From: Aurelia coerulea
Taxonomy: Eukaryota > Cnidaria > Scyphozoa > Semaeostomeae > Ulmaridae
NCBI GenBank assembly: GCA_039566865.1
Contig: CM076944.1
Coordinates: forward strand, 19,676,501-19,740,500
Direction of reading: 5' to 3'
Length of the DNA stretch: 64,000 nt
Shown here: positions 1 to 11,280 of the stretch, in pieces
Layout of the letters: every line of letters starts with the position of its first letter
Numbering within the stretch: position 1 is the first letter of the stretch
Made by a program: the position numbers and the translations under genes
Notes under the pieces: generated by a model
What the model was told of the DNA's origin: nothing
Database searches by the model: none
Seen by the model: only the letters and a program-made list of their open reading frames with translations

Positions 1-1963
1 CACTCTGCTATGAATTTAGAACGGTTTTCAGAAAAATGGAGAAAAAGGCCACTAAACTGACATATCAAATTTCTTCAAAAAGTATTTGAAATCTACCCAG
101 CTGCAGTTTTGGAATGAGCAATAGAAATCTCGCATGCTTGAAGATCGTTTCGGATTGTTCAGTAACGGGACTCAAGCAACGGCGAGTGACGGGGCGGAAT
201 ATGCGGAGGAAAGGAGAGATAGGAAAAGAGAGATAGCCTCTGGGACAGTTGATACAATGCTTCGTTCCTGTGAGGTGTGATCATCAATAAACACGACAGA
301 AAGTTGTCTGTGACATCTTTTCATCCTGCTCCTAAAATAAGAATTTTGATTTTTATTTGTTCAGAGCATGTCAAGGGTTCTTATCCCTCTTTCTGTCTTT
401 CGTTGCGCGGACTTTTGTTCCTTTTCTTTGCCTCTCAATTCTTTTGGTTCTGGTACCCAGGGAAATAAAACTTAAAATGGTTAAGACTACAACTGTAACT
501 GAGGTGTCTTGGCAAGGGAAAAGATTATCATATTAATGTTTGTCAAATGCTTTCGATTCTTTAATTGTAACCGCCCGTGTTTCAGGCATATTTTTTCAGA
601 TTGTCTAAGCAAGTTTCTGCAACAAAAGGGCACGTACCAAAGCCTACTAAAAATTAACTGCGAGAAAGCTATTCATTTTACGCTAAAAACACTTTGTTCA
701 AAATAGTGCCTAAAGTGCAAAAGAAATATTAGTTTGGCCGGAAAAATATAAAAGGTGTAAAAGGTCGTACAGCCAGGCAGACTTTCACTATTTTTTCGGG
801 AAACTTGAATGATCATTGGTAAAAAGTTTCTTGATTTTTTTTAATGTTTCCTAACTTTTTGAGTGGATCCTTTCCTTTCTGATCTTGACTTCTGTCTGTT
901 ATTTCAACTGCTATTTACTTGATTCATTTCGAAAATATTTGTCTATTTGGCTTCTTTGAAAAACATTTTTCAAAATTATGATGAAACCTTTGTAAAACTT
1001 TATATTTGCCCCTCTGTTATTAGAAATTCGAATACACTGTCGCGTAAGAGAAATAGCATGTTCTCCTTGCGAAATTTTTATAACTTTTTTGGCATTGTTT
1101 TGGCAAGAAGAAGTTGTGGAGAAGCTTATTTCTTTCTAGAAAAGGCATGCCTTTGATTTTTAAATACTCAGAGTATATCTTTTACGCGTCAGTCGAGTTT
1201 CAGTGACGACTTGAAGCATCTCCAGCGACTAGAAACATGGAAGGAGCCCATTTTAGGCAAGACTTCTGGATTTATTTGAAACATTGCCGGTATCCATCGC
1301 AAATAATTGTCAATTTGTGACTAAAATTCTTGTATTTGGAGGATACACAAATTTTGCAACTGGTTTTAACAAGAATTCATTCATTGGTAAGTGATTTCAA
1401 GCAATTTCCACCAAATAAGGTCCCTGCCGTGAATCAACACAACACTGTTGTGAAATTTCGAGGGCGTTGAAAATTTTCGAAATTAATCAAACCTCGACTT
1501 TCTTTCGGTGTTGCGATCAAGAACAACCTTGGATTCACGAGAACTCTTGATATATGGTGGAGGCATCCCCACCTCTTAGATTAAAAGCATAAAATCCCTT
1601 ATGTGTTAAGAAACGGCCTTATGTTTGGGACTTTCATAGGGGCGACACTTGAGAAATTGCCAGTCCTAGCTTTCACTTGCAATTTCATTGAGCTATTTTG
1701 ACAGAAATATATTCCGCTTACATAAATGTTTTTACCTTTAACAGAAAGACGAAAGAAAACTGAACGAGATGTGTTCCATGTAATCAATATTTTCCCTCTA
1801 TAAACTTCCGCAAAGAAGCATTTTACGATCGAAAACATTTCATTTTCACTGCTCGATCAGAATTTCGACGGCGTGAGTTTTTGCCTTCCATCGTTCGATT
1901 TAGGCAACATTAGTGCGCAGGCGCGCATCGTTTCCGCTCTGTCCCCAGCTGCACGATATCTTG
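1..1963. other. AT-rich region without a recognisable gene
   Basis: I see no supported gene, RNA or mobile element here. The open stretches are short (under 80 codons), fall on both strands and show no recognisable domain or splice-site pair. Confidence 0.6.
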
Positions 1964-2003
1964 CATATGCAGAACTTATCTTGCACGATAAGTTCTGCAT
2001 ATG
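1964..2003. repeat. Perfect 17-bp hairpin
   Basis: Two 17-bp arms (1964-1980 and 1987-2003, starting CATATGCAGAAC) are perfect reverse complements around the 6-nt spacer TTGCAC. It could be a cruciform, a small foldback remnant or the stem of a transcript. Nothing else identifies it. Confidence 0.8.
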
Positions 2004-2869
2004 GCAATCACGGATGGAGCGATGTATTCTTGCCTTGAAGATCATAGCAGTATTTATGTCGGGATTTATGTCCACTGCATCGGAATTGATATCATTTTTA
2101 TCTCAATGACATTAGATGTGAGCTTCAATCTTGCTTTTGCTGACATGTTATTTACGGAAAACCTGGACCAGTGAAGATTTGTTGTTGCTTGACAATGATG
2201 AAGATGAGCTGTGCAAACTTCATTCACCTTCAATTGAAGTGCCTTGGAGCTGTTATTATCTTCCCTCGAGCTGTTATTATCAAGTAAGATGATCATCGTT
2301 ATTGAGTTATAACCCAGGCTATGGAATTTGCTTCGATTTTACTGAAACCTTACCTCTTTCTATTTTAGGCCCATCATAATCAAGACTGAAAATTTACCTA
2401 CACAAACTATTCTTTTACAAATTCAAATGTTTTGTTGTTTCATATGAATTTGTATGAAGAAGACCTTAGCAATCCTCTTGATTTACAGTAGAACTAAAGC
2501 ACATGCGTAATTTGGACGACTAGCCTCTGGGAAATGATGATGAGAATCCCACCTTAGCTTTTGATGTCACTTTAGCCCCAATCCAGATCACGTAACAATC
2601 CATCTGAGAAGGCCAGTTTAAACTGGTTGTGAATGGTTTGTGTTTCAGTAAAGAAATGAAAGCTTGCAGACTGTTTTTGCTTGTACCTCAAAAGCTATTT
2701 CATTTCGTTTCAGATTAAAGTTAGTTGACGGAGATAAATGGCCACCTCCAGGCCTGCATATGCAGGGAGCTGGGCGAGCTAAAAATAGATCTTGTTTCTT
2801 AATTGAGAACTCTTGTGGTGATCACCACTTTCACGTGATCAGGTTTTCTCGAGAACAAACAAATTTAAA
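2004..2869. other. Intergenic or upstream sequence
   Basis: No gene recognised. A 14-bp phrase GAGCTGTTATTATC occurs twice around 2248-2282. The last 100 bases would be 5' leader if the ORF at 2870 is real. Confidence 0.5.
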
Positions 2870-3226
2870 ATGGCTAACGGATTCAGAGTTGTGCTCTCCT
2901 GCAAGAAACAGAAGCGAACTCAACGAGCTGGAAAGTTGAACACTTTGTTTTTGGGGTACGGGGAAAAAGAAGAGGAGTTGTTGGACGAGCACGACGATAT
3001 CCAGTTGTTATTAGGCTTCGAGACTTCAGCTGAGACAACACTAACAGATCGGATTTTGGAAACAGTTGAGTTAGGCGCCTTAGGCCGATCGTTGCCAAAG
3101 ACGTACGAAACTCCCCCGAAACTCAGTCCGTGCATGACAAAATTTGAAAAGCTGGAAGATGGATATGTTCACATGCTGGAAGATATTCGTATGCAAGAAA
3201 GTTCCACGAAAAGAGGGCAAGTGTGA
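2870..3226 (+). CDS. Unrecognised 118-codon ORF, possible first exon
   Basis: This open frame starts at an ATG in a favourable eukaryotic context (AAAATGGC). It encodes a charged protein of 118 residues: a basic N-terminus (CKKQKRTQR), an acidic stretch around residues 33-42 (EKEEELLDEHDD), then a mixed region. I do not recognise the family. The frame stops at 3224, but CAA|GTGTGA at 3218-3226 could be a splice donor, so this may be the first coding exon of a longer gene. A weak neighbour is the open stretch at 3685-4094. No intron chain can be proved by eye. It could also be a chance ORF. Confidence 0.35.
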   Translation: MANGFRVVLSCKKQKRTQRAGKLNTLFLGYGEKEEELLDEHDDIQLLLGFETSAETTLTDRILETVELGALGRSLPKTYETPPKLSPCMTKFEKLEDGYVHMLEDIRMQESSTKRGQV

Positions 3227-3684
3227 TTATAGAGGATGATATTATTTTGTTGTATTGTAGTCGTACGGCCTTGTGCATTTTCCATCCAGGGGTTTCCCCT
3301 CTTCCTCAATTCAGTGGCGTGACGAAAGGCAATCGCTGATTGGTCAATTCATTTCAACTGAGTTGAATTGAAGTTATTTTTAGAAAGCCGTTGGCTTTTG
3401 CTCCGTCAACTAACTTTAACCTTTGTACAAGAAACAAAAATGACTGTTATTGGTTGTTTGGATGTTATGTATTATTTTTGTACCTCCAAAATGTTCAGTT
3501 CACTTACTATCAAAGTCGCATCAATAGGATCTCTTCAGACCACTGTGGGACTGAATGAGAGAAAAAAATTCTGAATTATGACCCCAAAAGAAAAGAATCT
3601 GTTGAAGACAATTTCTTTCAGGCCCAGCTTATTTTCATCTTGTACATCAAAGCACTGATAGAAAAAAAAACAATTGAACATTAG

Positions 3685-4094
3685 GCAACATTTATTTGCC
3701 GATGTGTTTCTCACAAGGTATCAGTTCAAATCAAACAAAAATTTCCGTAATTAATCCAACTCCTAGAATATGGCTGTATTTACAACAGGGATTTCAAAAA
3801 GGAACCAAATTGCACATATTCAACACATACAATCTGACTGAGGCAAATAAATTTAAAAATATTTTTACGAATGGGCCTAGGCCTGATATTTTTGGTCTGA
3901 CTGTGGAAAATCTAACTTTTGCAAATCTAACTTATACGAGTTTGAAATTGGGAACTAAATTCTCAGTTTTTCCATCAAGTGCTGCATTGGCAACTGTGCA
4001 AACTGTTGAAAAAGAAGAATCATTAGAGCTTGGAGCAACAATGAGAAAGAAGACCATCAGTGTATCAGTTTTTAATAAACAATTTTCAGGTTAG
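3685..4094 (+). CDS. Unrecognised open stretch, possible internal exon
   Basis: About 135 codons stay open after a possible acceptor (ACATTAG, 3678-3684). The stretch ends at a good donor, TTTTCAG|GTTAGA, at 4089/4090. The peptide is rich in beta-prone segments (GTKLHIFN, LKLGTKFSVFP), which could fit an OB-fold-like domain; that is only an impression. There is no catalytic motif, signal peptide or membrane segment. The apparent stop at 4092-4094 lies inside the putative intron. The reading phase does not match the possible exon at 5700, so the two are not shown to be joined. Confidence 0.3.
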
Positions 4095-4234
4095 ATACTA
4101 TACTCAGAAAATCTATTCACAAAAGACCATACATCTATTCATAAAAGACCATGACATTTACGCATTATTTATAACCAAGGGCTAGAGAAAGTAGTGAACT
4201 TACAATATTTGTTTAAAAACTGTAGGCTCTTTAG

Positions 4235-4482
4235 CAATTGAAGTTTAGCATTTTACTTGCTAATGATAACACATGCTACTGCCTTTTTTCTTTAGTTGAT
4301 AACTGTTGAATATCCATGAAGCAAAAATCAAGACTCTAATGTTCTACACACCCGAGACTGCTTGAGAGGCCTGGGGAGAGCAGTTTCGTAGCCCCTAGGG
4401 AATAGGTCAGTATATAGGAAAAATCCGAGCTCATTTCAGCCTTCTTTGTGAGCAACAAGCAGTGCTTACAGTAATAAAATCT
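4235..4482 (+). repeat. Dispersed copy of the 315-bp repeat family and its flank
   Basis: 4235-4325 closely resembles 7105-7220 (shared phrase TTGCTAATGATAACACAT). 4326-4482 matches part of the 315-bp tandem unit at 6525-6680 (shared CCCGAGACTGCTTGAGAGG). The same flank and repeat body therefore occur at two sites 2-3 kb apart, which indicates a local segmental duplication or two insertions of one non-autonomous element. Confidence 0.75.
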
Positions 4483-4959
4483 CTATCAAAATAAATGTTG
4501 CTCCCGTTGCTGACATGGCCTAAGGCCCTCAGGCAGGCAGATGCACTCATGGAAGCTTCTACAGTCGGTCTCAACTATCTGCAGTACTTGAAGCGAAATG
4601 AAATGTAAGGTATACTCCTGCCGCAGTCCAGGCAGTAAGTTATCATCTTCATTCACATTGAAATGTCAGAAAACATTTGTTTCTTAGGCCGAGTTTCAAT
4701 TCGATTTTATGTTTCTTCGGCATGACAAATTATGTTGTGAACCCTAACGAGTCTATGATGATGGGTCCAAAGGTCAACTCCCTCAAGAGACATAATTCAG
4801 ATACAAAAAACTCTCACGAGACATGTCGTTTTCAAAAATGTTTATTCCCTGATTGTTTATCATTAACTTGAAAAGTATATCTGAGATAAATGGATCAAAA
4901 CTAGAGCTTCTCTTGTGTTGACATGGACGAGGCCCCCTTTACAACATAACATATTTTTA

Positions 4960-5545
4960 GCAGCGTAACATCTGCGTTTATGCATGACATCGTTAGATTT
5001 AGGCTAAGAATTTTATGCATGTTTCTCAGCAACGAGAGATCTGCGTTTTAGCATGACATCGTTAGCTTTAGGCTTAGAATATTATGCATGTTTTTCAGCA
5101 ACGAATGATCTGCGTTTTAGCATGACATCGTTAGCTTTGGGCTTCGAATTTTATGTATGTTTTTCAGCAACGAAAGATCTGCGTTTCAGCATGACATCGT
5201 TAGCTTTGGGCTTCGAATTTTATGTATGTTTTTCAGCAACGAAAGATCTGCGTTTCAGCATGACATCGTTAGCTTTAGGCTGAGCATTTTATGCATGTTT
5301 TTCAGCAACGAGAGATCTGCGTTTTAGCATTACATCGTTAGCTTTGGGCTTAAAATTTTATGCATGTTTTTCAGCAACGAGAGATCTGCGTTTTAGCACG
5401 ACATCGTCAACCATCTACTCAGCAACGAGAAATCTGCGTTTTAGCATGACATCGATAGCTTTAGGCTAAGAATTTTATGCATGTTTTTCAATCTGCGTTT
5501 TAGCGAAAGATCTGCGTTTCAGCATGACATCGTCAACCATCTACT
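4960..5545 (+). repeat. 69-bp tandem array
   Basis: About eight to nine units of 69 bp run head to tail. Each contains ATCTGCGTTT(T/C)AGCATGACATCG and a CAGCAACGA phrase. 69 is a multiple of three, so the central units translate as a 23-residue repeat; this explains an apparent 76-codon ORF. Later units are shortened or mutated. It has no unique spacers and is a minisatellite. Confidence 0.9.
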
Positions 5546-5699
5546 AAATTATTTTAGCTGTTTTAGGTTTTAGGTCATATCTTTTGCTGTATGTTTTTGG
5601 CACCAAAATACTGCCATGAAGCAAGGTATCGCTAGCGATAGGTTCATGGCATATTTCTATGGTTCAAGGCTATAATTATATAATATTATGTTTTTTCAG

Positions 5700-5955
5700 C
5701 AACATTGGCTTTTATCATAATAGTATCTCACTGAAGCCCTTATTGCGGGAGCAATCTTATCAGAGGAGAACAAGAACATTTTCTGATGCTTGGATCGTTG
5801 TGGCAAGAATAGATCCATCAAGGGTTTTGAATCGAGGTTATATATCCCTGCTTGACCAAGCATTGGAAGGAGTTTTTCAAAAGCAATTTGAAGGATCGCT
5901 TACTTCTTCTCAACCACTCGGGGGCCTAACTAAATACCTTAATACACGGCTCTAA
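5700..5955 (+). CDS. Unrecognised open stretch, possible terminal exon
   Basis: A strong acceptor (TTATGTTTTTTCAG, ending 5699) is followed by 84 open codons and a TAA. The peptide has an Arg-rich segment (YQRRTRTFSDAW) and a hydrophobic helix-like segment (YISLLDQALEGVF). I do not recognise a family. If it is coding, it is the 3' end of a plus-strand gene whose upstream exons I cannot assign. The 69-bp array lies just upstream in what would be the intron. Confidence 0.3.
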
Positions 5956-6424
5956 GCTGCTGTTCTGAGTGGTTGGGTTGGAGGGTTCTCCTTCTCATTT
6001 GTCTTCATTATTAGTTCCAAGATTATTATTGTTTGTCATCCTTCTACAACTATCTGAGTGAACTATTAGAGGATTAGTGTTTAAAGATAAATTATCTTGA
6101 TGTAATTTTGGGGGGAACCTTCCAGCCCAACCCGTCAGAGACCTATAAGTTCAATCCAAGAAGGCGCATAGGAAATAAGATAGAAAACGATTAAATTCAC
6201 AGGTGTCTCCAAATTATGTAATTTTCCGAGTACGATGATGTTTTATAACTTGCAATGTTCATAACATTTGTGCTCCTCGTTGTTTTCATTTGGCGCCGAT
6301 CTTCTACGAACCTATTCTACTTGAGTAATGGAGGGGGCTCTATAGTATGTATGATGTTTGGAAAAATATTTAGTGTGTTTATTTTCTGTCTCCATTTTCG
6401 TTGAGTCCAGATCTGCGGCCCCCG

Positions 6425-7105
6425 AAGTTCTCTCCATATCTTAGTGGTCTGGAAGGAGGGGGGACGGATCCGATGAGAATACGTTGGTATACTCACCGGA
6501 GAAGTCTCACGAAATTCCAAGACTCTAATGTTCTACACACCCGAGACTGCTTGAGAGGCCTGGGGAGAGCAGTTTCGTAGCCCCTAGGGAATAGGTCAGT
6601 ATATAGGAAAAATCCGAGCTCATTTCAGCCTTCTTTGTGAGCAACAAGCAGTGCACAGTAATAAAATCGACCCACCACTCCTCCCTCAGCGACGTTTCGC
6701 ACCATGATCCTACTTTCCTTCCAGACAGCGAAGCCCCCTTCGCTCTCTCCATATCTTAGTGGTCTGGAAGGAGGGGGGACGGATCCGATGAGAATACGTT
6801 GGTATACACAACGGAGAAGTCTCACGAAATTCCAAGACTCTAATGTTCTACACACCCGAGACTGCTTGAGAGGCCTGGGGAGAGCAGTTTCGTAGCCCCT
6901 AGGGACTAGGTCAGTATATAGGAAAAATCCGAGCTCATTTCAGCCTTCTTTGTGAGCAACAAGCAGTGCACAGTAATAAAATCGACCCACCACTCCTCCC
7001 TCAGCGACGTTTCGCACCATGATCCTACTTTCCTTCCAGACAGCGAAGCCCCCTTCGCTCTCTCCATATCTTAGTGGTCTGGAAGGAGGGGGGACGGTAC
7101 GTTGG
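6425..7105 (+). repeat. 315-bp tandem repeat, about two units plus a partial
   Basis: The phrase TCTCCATATCTTAGTGGTCT begins at 6431, 6746 and 7061, a period of 315 bp. The two full intervals are nearly identical, so the duplication is recent. Small ORFs on both strands inside it repeat with the unit and have no other support. Confidence 0.9.
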
Positions 7106-7297
7106 AATTGAAGCTTGGCATTTTATTTGCTAATGATAACACATACTACTGCCTTTTTCCTTTAGTTGATAACTGTTGAATGGACTCACATTGATTTCTT
7201 GAATATCCATAAAGCAAAATTCCATCAGGAAAATTCAGGTTGTAGGTTTTAGCAGTGGAGCGTTCTTATAGAATCGGGCAGGTTTATTTTCTAATGA

Positions 7298-7555
7298 GTC
7301 AAATGTGCAAGTGTGCTTCCAGTAAGATTGCATGTGCTGCTGCACAATACTATGGATATCTCTGAACATGGGTGGCTCCCAAATATCGACTCTGTCTCCT
7401 GTGTTTTTTTTGTGCGAAGGGCAAAGGAATTATCTGCTAACTATATAGTAGATATAGACCCTATTCACAATGATGTCAGTTATTTTGAAATGCATAATTT
7501 GCCTCGATATGATGTGCAAATCCCAAAAATGTGGATTGCTCTCTGCAACACATGA
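7298..7555 (+). CDS. Unrecognised open stretch, possible terminal exon
   Basis: The frame is open from 7298 and ends with TGA at 7553-7555. It encodes about 85 residues with a beta-rich look (VRLHVLLHN, SCVFFVRRAKEL, NYIVDIDPIHND) and ends MWIALCNT. I do not recognise the family. No convincing acceptor lies at the start. It sits directly after the duplicated flank at 7105-7220. A chance ORF cannot be excluded. Confidence 0.25.
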   Translation, partial: VKCASVLPVRLHVLLHNTMDISEHGWLPNIDSVSCVFFVRRAKELSANYIVDIDPIHNDVSYFEMHNLPRYDVQIPKMWIALCNT

Positions 7556-8047
7556 AATAGTTAAATGTGTATATGCATAAAACAGGCATGGTGTAGATGT
7601 CTTGTTGTGCTGGAATTTGCATCATTCATCTCAAATTGATATTAATTGTGAAAAGGGTAAATAGCAAGTGAAATTTTTGGTGACTCAAATGGGATAGGTG
7701 TAAAAAAAGAAATGAAAACTAATGAGAATCCACTCTCATTAGGTGCTACCTAACTAATTTACCCACATTGTTTGCACTTTATAGTACAAACACTGAAATA
7801 CCACAAATACCTTTTATCAGTGGTAGGGCCAGGGGAGGGATGAGGGGTAAATGCCCTCTTCTAAAAATGTGGCAATTATTGTATATAAAAGAGGCAATAA
7901 AAAGCCTCCAAGCCAGCTTGAAGATTTTTTACTTTATACCACCTTAATATCACTGCCTGGCTCTGCAACTCTCCCTTGCTTGCAATTCAAGTACCGTGAT
8001 TTACAAGTTCTACATAGCACAGTTATCTTCTGGAAATGGATGGAGGA
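7556..8047. other. No recognisable gene
   Basis: Nothing supported apart from simple AT-rich sequence. The 188-codon frame beginning at 7851 runs through the TTTG microsatellite and has no recognisable domain. Confidence 0.5.
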
Positions 8048-8105
8048 CTGTTTGTTTGTTTGTTTGTTTGTATGTTTGTTTGTTTGTTTGTTTGTTTGTT
8101 TGCTT
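8048..8105 (+). repeat. (TTTG)n microsatellite
   Basis: About 14 tandem TTTG units, one altered to TATG. It encodes runs of Val-Cys-Leu-Phe or, on the minus strand, Lys-Gln-Thr-Asn, giving spurious ORFs on both strands. Confidence 0.95.
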
Positions 8106-8269
8106 GTTTTGGACTGTTGGGCGAGTGGTATTCCGATGATCTTTTCCATCTTATTTTTCTCCACCGAATCACATGGAGTTGATGCAAAACTTGGCACCAG
8201 CAGTATCTGCCTCTTCCTGCAAATAGCATTATTTATATCATTAATGCATGTTTTAGTTTTCAGTATTCT

Positions 8270-8800
8270 AATTGCTGCCGAAGGCAGCCTTACAATTCTT
8301 CTTCAATCAGCGAGCGAAATTAGCCTGCCTGCTGTCTGTCTGCCTGCTGTCTGTCTGCCGTCAGGCTTTGTAGACGGGCCAGCTTACGGCTGCGGTTCGC
8401 AGACTCGCGGCTTGTGAGCATTTATCCAAAAAACAACAACAAAAGTTCTCCAAAAAGGATAATGAGTTCTTCCTAACTACTTAACTACCTAACTACGTCA
8501 ATGGACGACAAAGGTTTATTTCTGACAATGCAGAACTCAATATTACGGACCACGAAACCATGGACTACAGAACTGTGGAACCAAGAGCCTTGGACGCAGG
8601 AACTAGAAACCGGCGGAGGAGAGTAACTCAATATTCTAAATCATTTACCTTTTGAACCATTACCCAACTGTAAATTCAAACATAATACACGTTTCATTCA
8701 ATTAATTTCTATAAAATTGACCTCGCTACAGTCGCATTTGGTACAAACACTAATCGGTAGCACTCGCTGATTGATGTTATATCTAGTCAGATTAATAAAA
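8270..8800 (+). repeat. Uninterrupted copy of a dispersed repeat split elsewhere by PLE-A
   Basis: The left part (8270-8385, with GAAGGCAGCCTTAC and CTGTCTGCCGTCAG) resembles 10530-10605. The right part (from about 8535, with ACTCAATATTACGGACCAC) resembles 15865-16250. Here both parts lie within 530 bp. In the second copy they are separated by 5.2 kb of inserted elements. The family has no ORF and is not named. Confidence 0.7.
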
Positions 8801-10529
8801 GTGTGTAACTTGTAAGAAAAAACTGTTTAGAAAGTTCCTAGATCTTACGTCACGAGGTGGCGAGCGATAAAAGACAGCTTTTCAAGCAGAATTATGTTGC
8901 TGCAGTTTCCTTGAAATCAGCCAAACAAGCATAATCAGGCACAAAAGATCACCAAAAATGCCAAATCTCAAGGTTCGAAAAAATTACTTTATCGTGGAGA
9001 CTTAAGGGGACTTAAGAGAATGTAGCATCATTGAGTATTAATCTTGCTTGAAACATGAGGATAACCTTAAGTCCCCTTTCGTTAAGCCAAACGTAGCCAA
9101 AAACTGTTACCCATTTTCAAGAATTGCATTACCTTAGGCCCGTCTCCATTAAATGAATTGAGTCCATATAAATAGCTGAGCGTTAACACTATCCTAAATT
9201 GTTGCTGACAAACCGCTGACGGCCCTTTGTTATCGCACAATAGTGATAAAGTCATTAGCAATGGAGACCAAACGCTTCTTAATCCTTGCATTATCCACAG
9301 GAATTTCTTTGGTTTAATTTCAATTGCGATTAAATCACAGCTTTTTACGGACTCGATGCCTTAAAGTTACATTTTCATGCATTCATTGGTAATACCAGAC
9401 AAAACAAAGTTAATCAGTCAATATAAGATTAAATTTTTAAACTACTTACAACTGCTCGTTCCTCTTTATGTTAATGTGTTGCGAGTACAAAACGTATCGA
9501 TGGCTTCCTCGGCTTTGCCGCCATTGCTTCTGTCCTCTGATTCCATCTCGAAGTAAATTACGTTGCATTGTGGGAAGCACAGCTTACCCTCCTTGGTTCT
9601 AGCTAATGGCAGACATAAATGCTGTGATGCTGCGGTTTGATAAATGATTTATTGAGCTTTAATGGTTTACATTTGTAGTTACAGTAAAAAAAAGGAGAGC
9701 GTGAATATGAACATTACTTATGACCCACTAAGTGCCTAGAAGAAGAAATAATTTCTCTACTTCCTGGACCTTAGATTGATCTGCTTTGACGTTTTCTAAC
9801 AGTCGAAGCAGGATAAAGCATGCGTTTGGATGCACTCAGAGATGAAAACTTGTGGTTAGTTTCATTAGCCTACTGCAAAGTATTTTGGGAAAAGATCGAT
9901 ATAGAGCGATAATGTACTTCAGTATCTGTACCTGTTATTTATTTACTTCTGATATTATTTGACTCTTATAACATAAGCAGTTCAACATTAAGCAATTCAT
10001 TGTTCACTCTTTACAGACGACACCATAAGCACTATGAGCGCAGACTCTGAAATGAGCAGGGAGGTATGTTGATCATACATTATATTTTGCTCTTCAGCCA
10101 AATCATTTCTTAAAGTGCCACTAAAGTCAGTTTGGCAGAAACCAATTTTAGAATGTTAATATTCTTCGTAGAATACACATCCGTGAATCGATTGGCATCA
10201 GTAATTTTGCATTTTGGTGCTAGGATTTGCTACTCTTTGGGGTGTTTTACCCAGTGATTTGCAAAAAGAGCTGGGGCCAGTGAGTTAGTCTGATTAATCC
10301 AACATTTCATTAATTTCAACGCGTAGCACCACACACAGTCAATGAGTGGAACAATATAGGCTTGGTGCTAATATTTTGCGACACAAAGTTGTGAAGATTG
10401 CTGCCAGTTTTATGAGATTTTAGATTCAGATTGAGTAGCAATCGCCTTTTTAACTTCAAATGACTACGAGATGGCATAGAACAATTGTAACGGTGCGATG
10501 TTGCCGTTTAAGGGACTGTGCAAAACTTA
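8801..10529. other. No recognisable gene
   Basis: Unique-looking AT-rich DNA. I found no domain, no splice-supported exon and no repeat structure. Confidence 0.5.
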
Positions 10530-10605
10530 TTGCTGACGAAGTCAGCCTTACTATTCTTGATCAATCAGAAAGCGAAATTAGTCTGCCGTCAGCTTATGTA
10601 GACGG
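10530..10605 (+). repeat. Left part of the second copy of the 8.3-kb dispersed repeat
   Basis: This matches 8275-8380 (shared GAAATTAG.CTGCC and GTAGACGG phrases) but lacks the TGCCTGCTGTC expansion seen there. The matching right part lies beyond PLE-A and a MITE, at 15865. Confidence 0.65.
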
Positions 10606-10692
10606 CATACAGTAAAAATAATTTGAAAAGTAAAGGCCACGATACCAGCGTCGATTGTCGGATCCGAAGATGCTTGCGGTGACGAAAAATGA

Positions 10693-11055
10693 ATAAATTT
10701 AAAGGCAGAAACACCGCAATACGACAAAAAACAACAGCAAATATGATTAATTTATTTTTTGCCAATATTTCGTCCTGCCATGCAGGACTTCTTCAGGGCT
10801 GTAATGTGACAGTTGTAATAAAAATTTGAATATGTACAGCGATTTGAAAAGGAGAAATAACACGTGATTGGTTAGATATGATGACTACGCAGAGGTTATA
10901 TGGGTTAGGTTTATAACGGTTATGTAATGTGTGTAGTAAAATGATGATGATGCTAATCAAAATAATAGTGATAATAATAATGCTGATGGTGATAATAATA
11001 ATATGATGATAATGATGATGATAATAATAATAATAATAATGATAATAATAATAAC

Positions 11056-11102
<47 letters not shown>

Positions 11103-11170
11103 TTATGTTAATGCAATGTAAGAAACTAACTGCGATATAATGATAATAATAACGATGGGGATGATGGGGA
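10693..11170 (-). repeat. PLE-A left pLTR, inverted
   Basis: It is the reverse complement of the right pLTR, including CATTACATAACCGTT, the hammerhead core and the TAA/ATT-rich middle. The trinucleotide tracts differ in length between the two copies, as expected for microsatellite slippage. Confidence 0.9.
10761..10799 (-). ncRNA. Hammerhead ribozyme core in PLE-A left pLTR
   Basis: The minus strand reads GCC, CTGAAGA, a 7-bp stem II (GTCCTGC/GCAGGAC), GAAA, TATT, GGC. This supplies both conserved boxes (CUGANGA and GAAA), a 3-bp stem I (GCC/GGC) and a 2-bp stem III. Such minimal stem III hammerheads are known from PLEs. Self-cleavage is inferred from the fold only. Confidence 0.75.
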
Positions 11171-11232
11171 TCTCATCATCCCCATCGTTATTATTATCAT
11201 TATATCGCAGTTAGTTTCTTACATTGCATTAA
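11108..11232. repeat. Palindrome at the PLE-A pLTR junction
   Basis: About 60 bp on each side of 11170 are reverse complements (arms containing GCAATGTAAGAAACTAACTG and its complement). The junction is where the inverted left pLTR abuts the direct partial pLTR. Confidence 0.9.
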
Positions 11233-11241
11233 CATAATCAT

Positions 11242-11249
11242 TATTATTA

Positions 11250-11280
<31 letters not shown>

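Noticed and set aside
3685..4094. Assignment of the open stretch to a BRCA2-like or other OB-fold DNA-repair protein
   Set aside because: The resemblance rests on a few beta-strand-like phrases and no conserved motif; it needs a profile search, so no name was given.
4960..5545. CRISPR-like appearance of the 69-bp array
   Set aside because: Units are repeated along their full length without unique spacers, and the DNA is eukaryotic. The 54.2-55.2 kb array fails for the same reason.
6317..6895. Overlapping ORFs on both strands in the 315-bp repeat
   Set aside because: They recur with the repeat unit, overlap on both strands and have no domain.
7851..8417. 188-codon ORF with Cys-Leu-Phe-Val repeats
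   Set aside because: Its core is the TTTG microsatellite and its end is a dispersed repeat.
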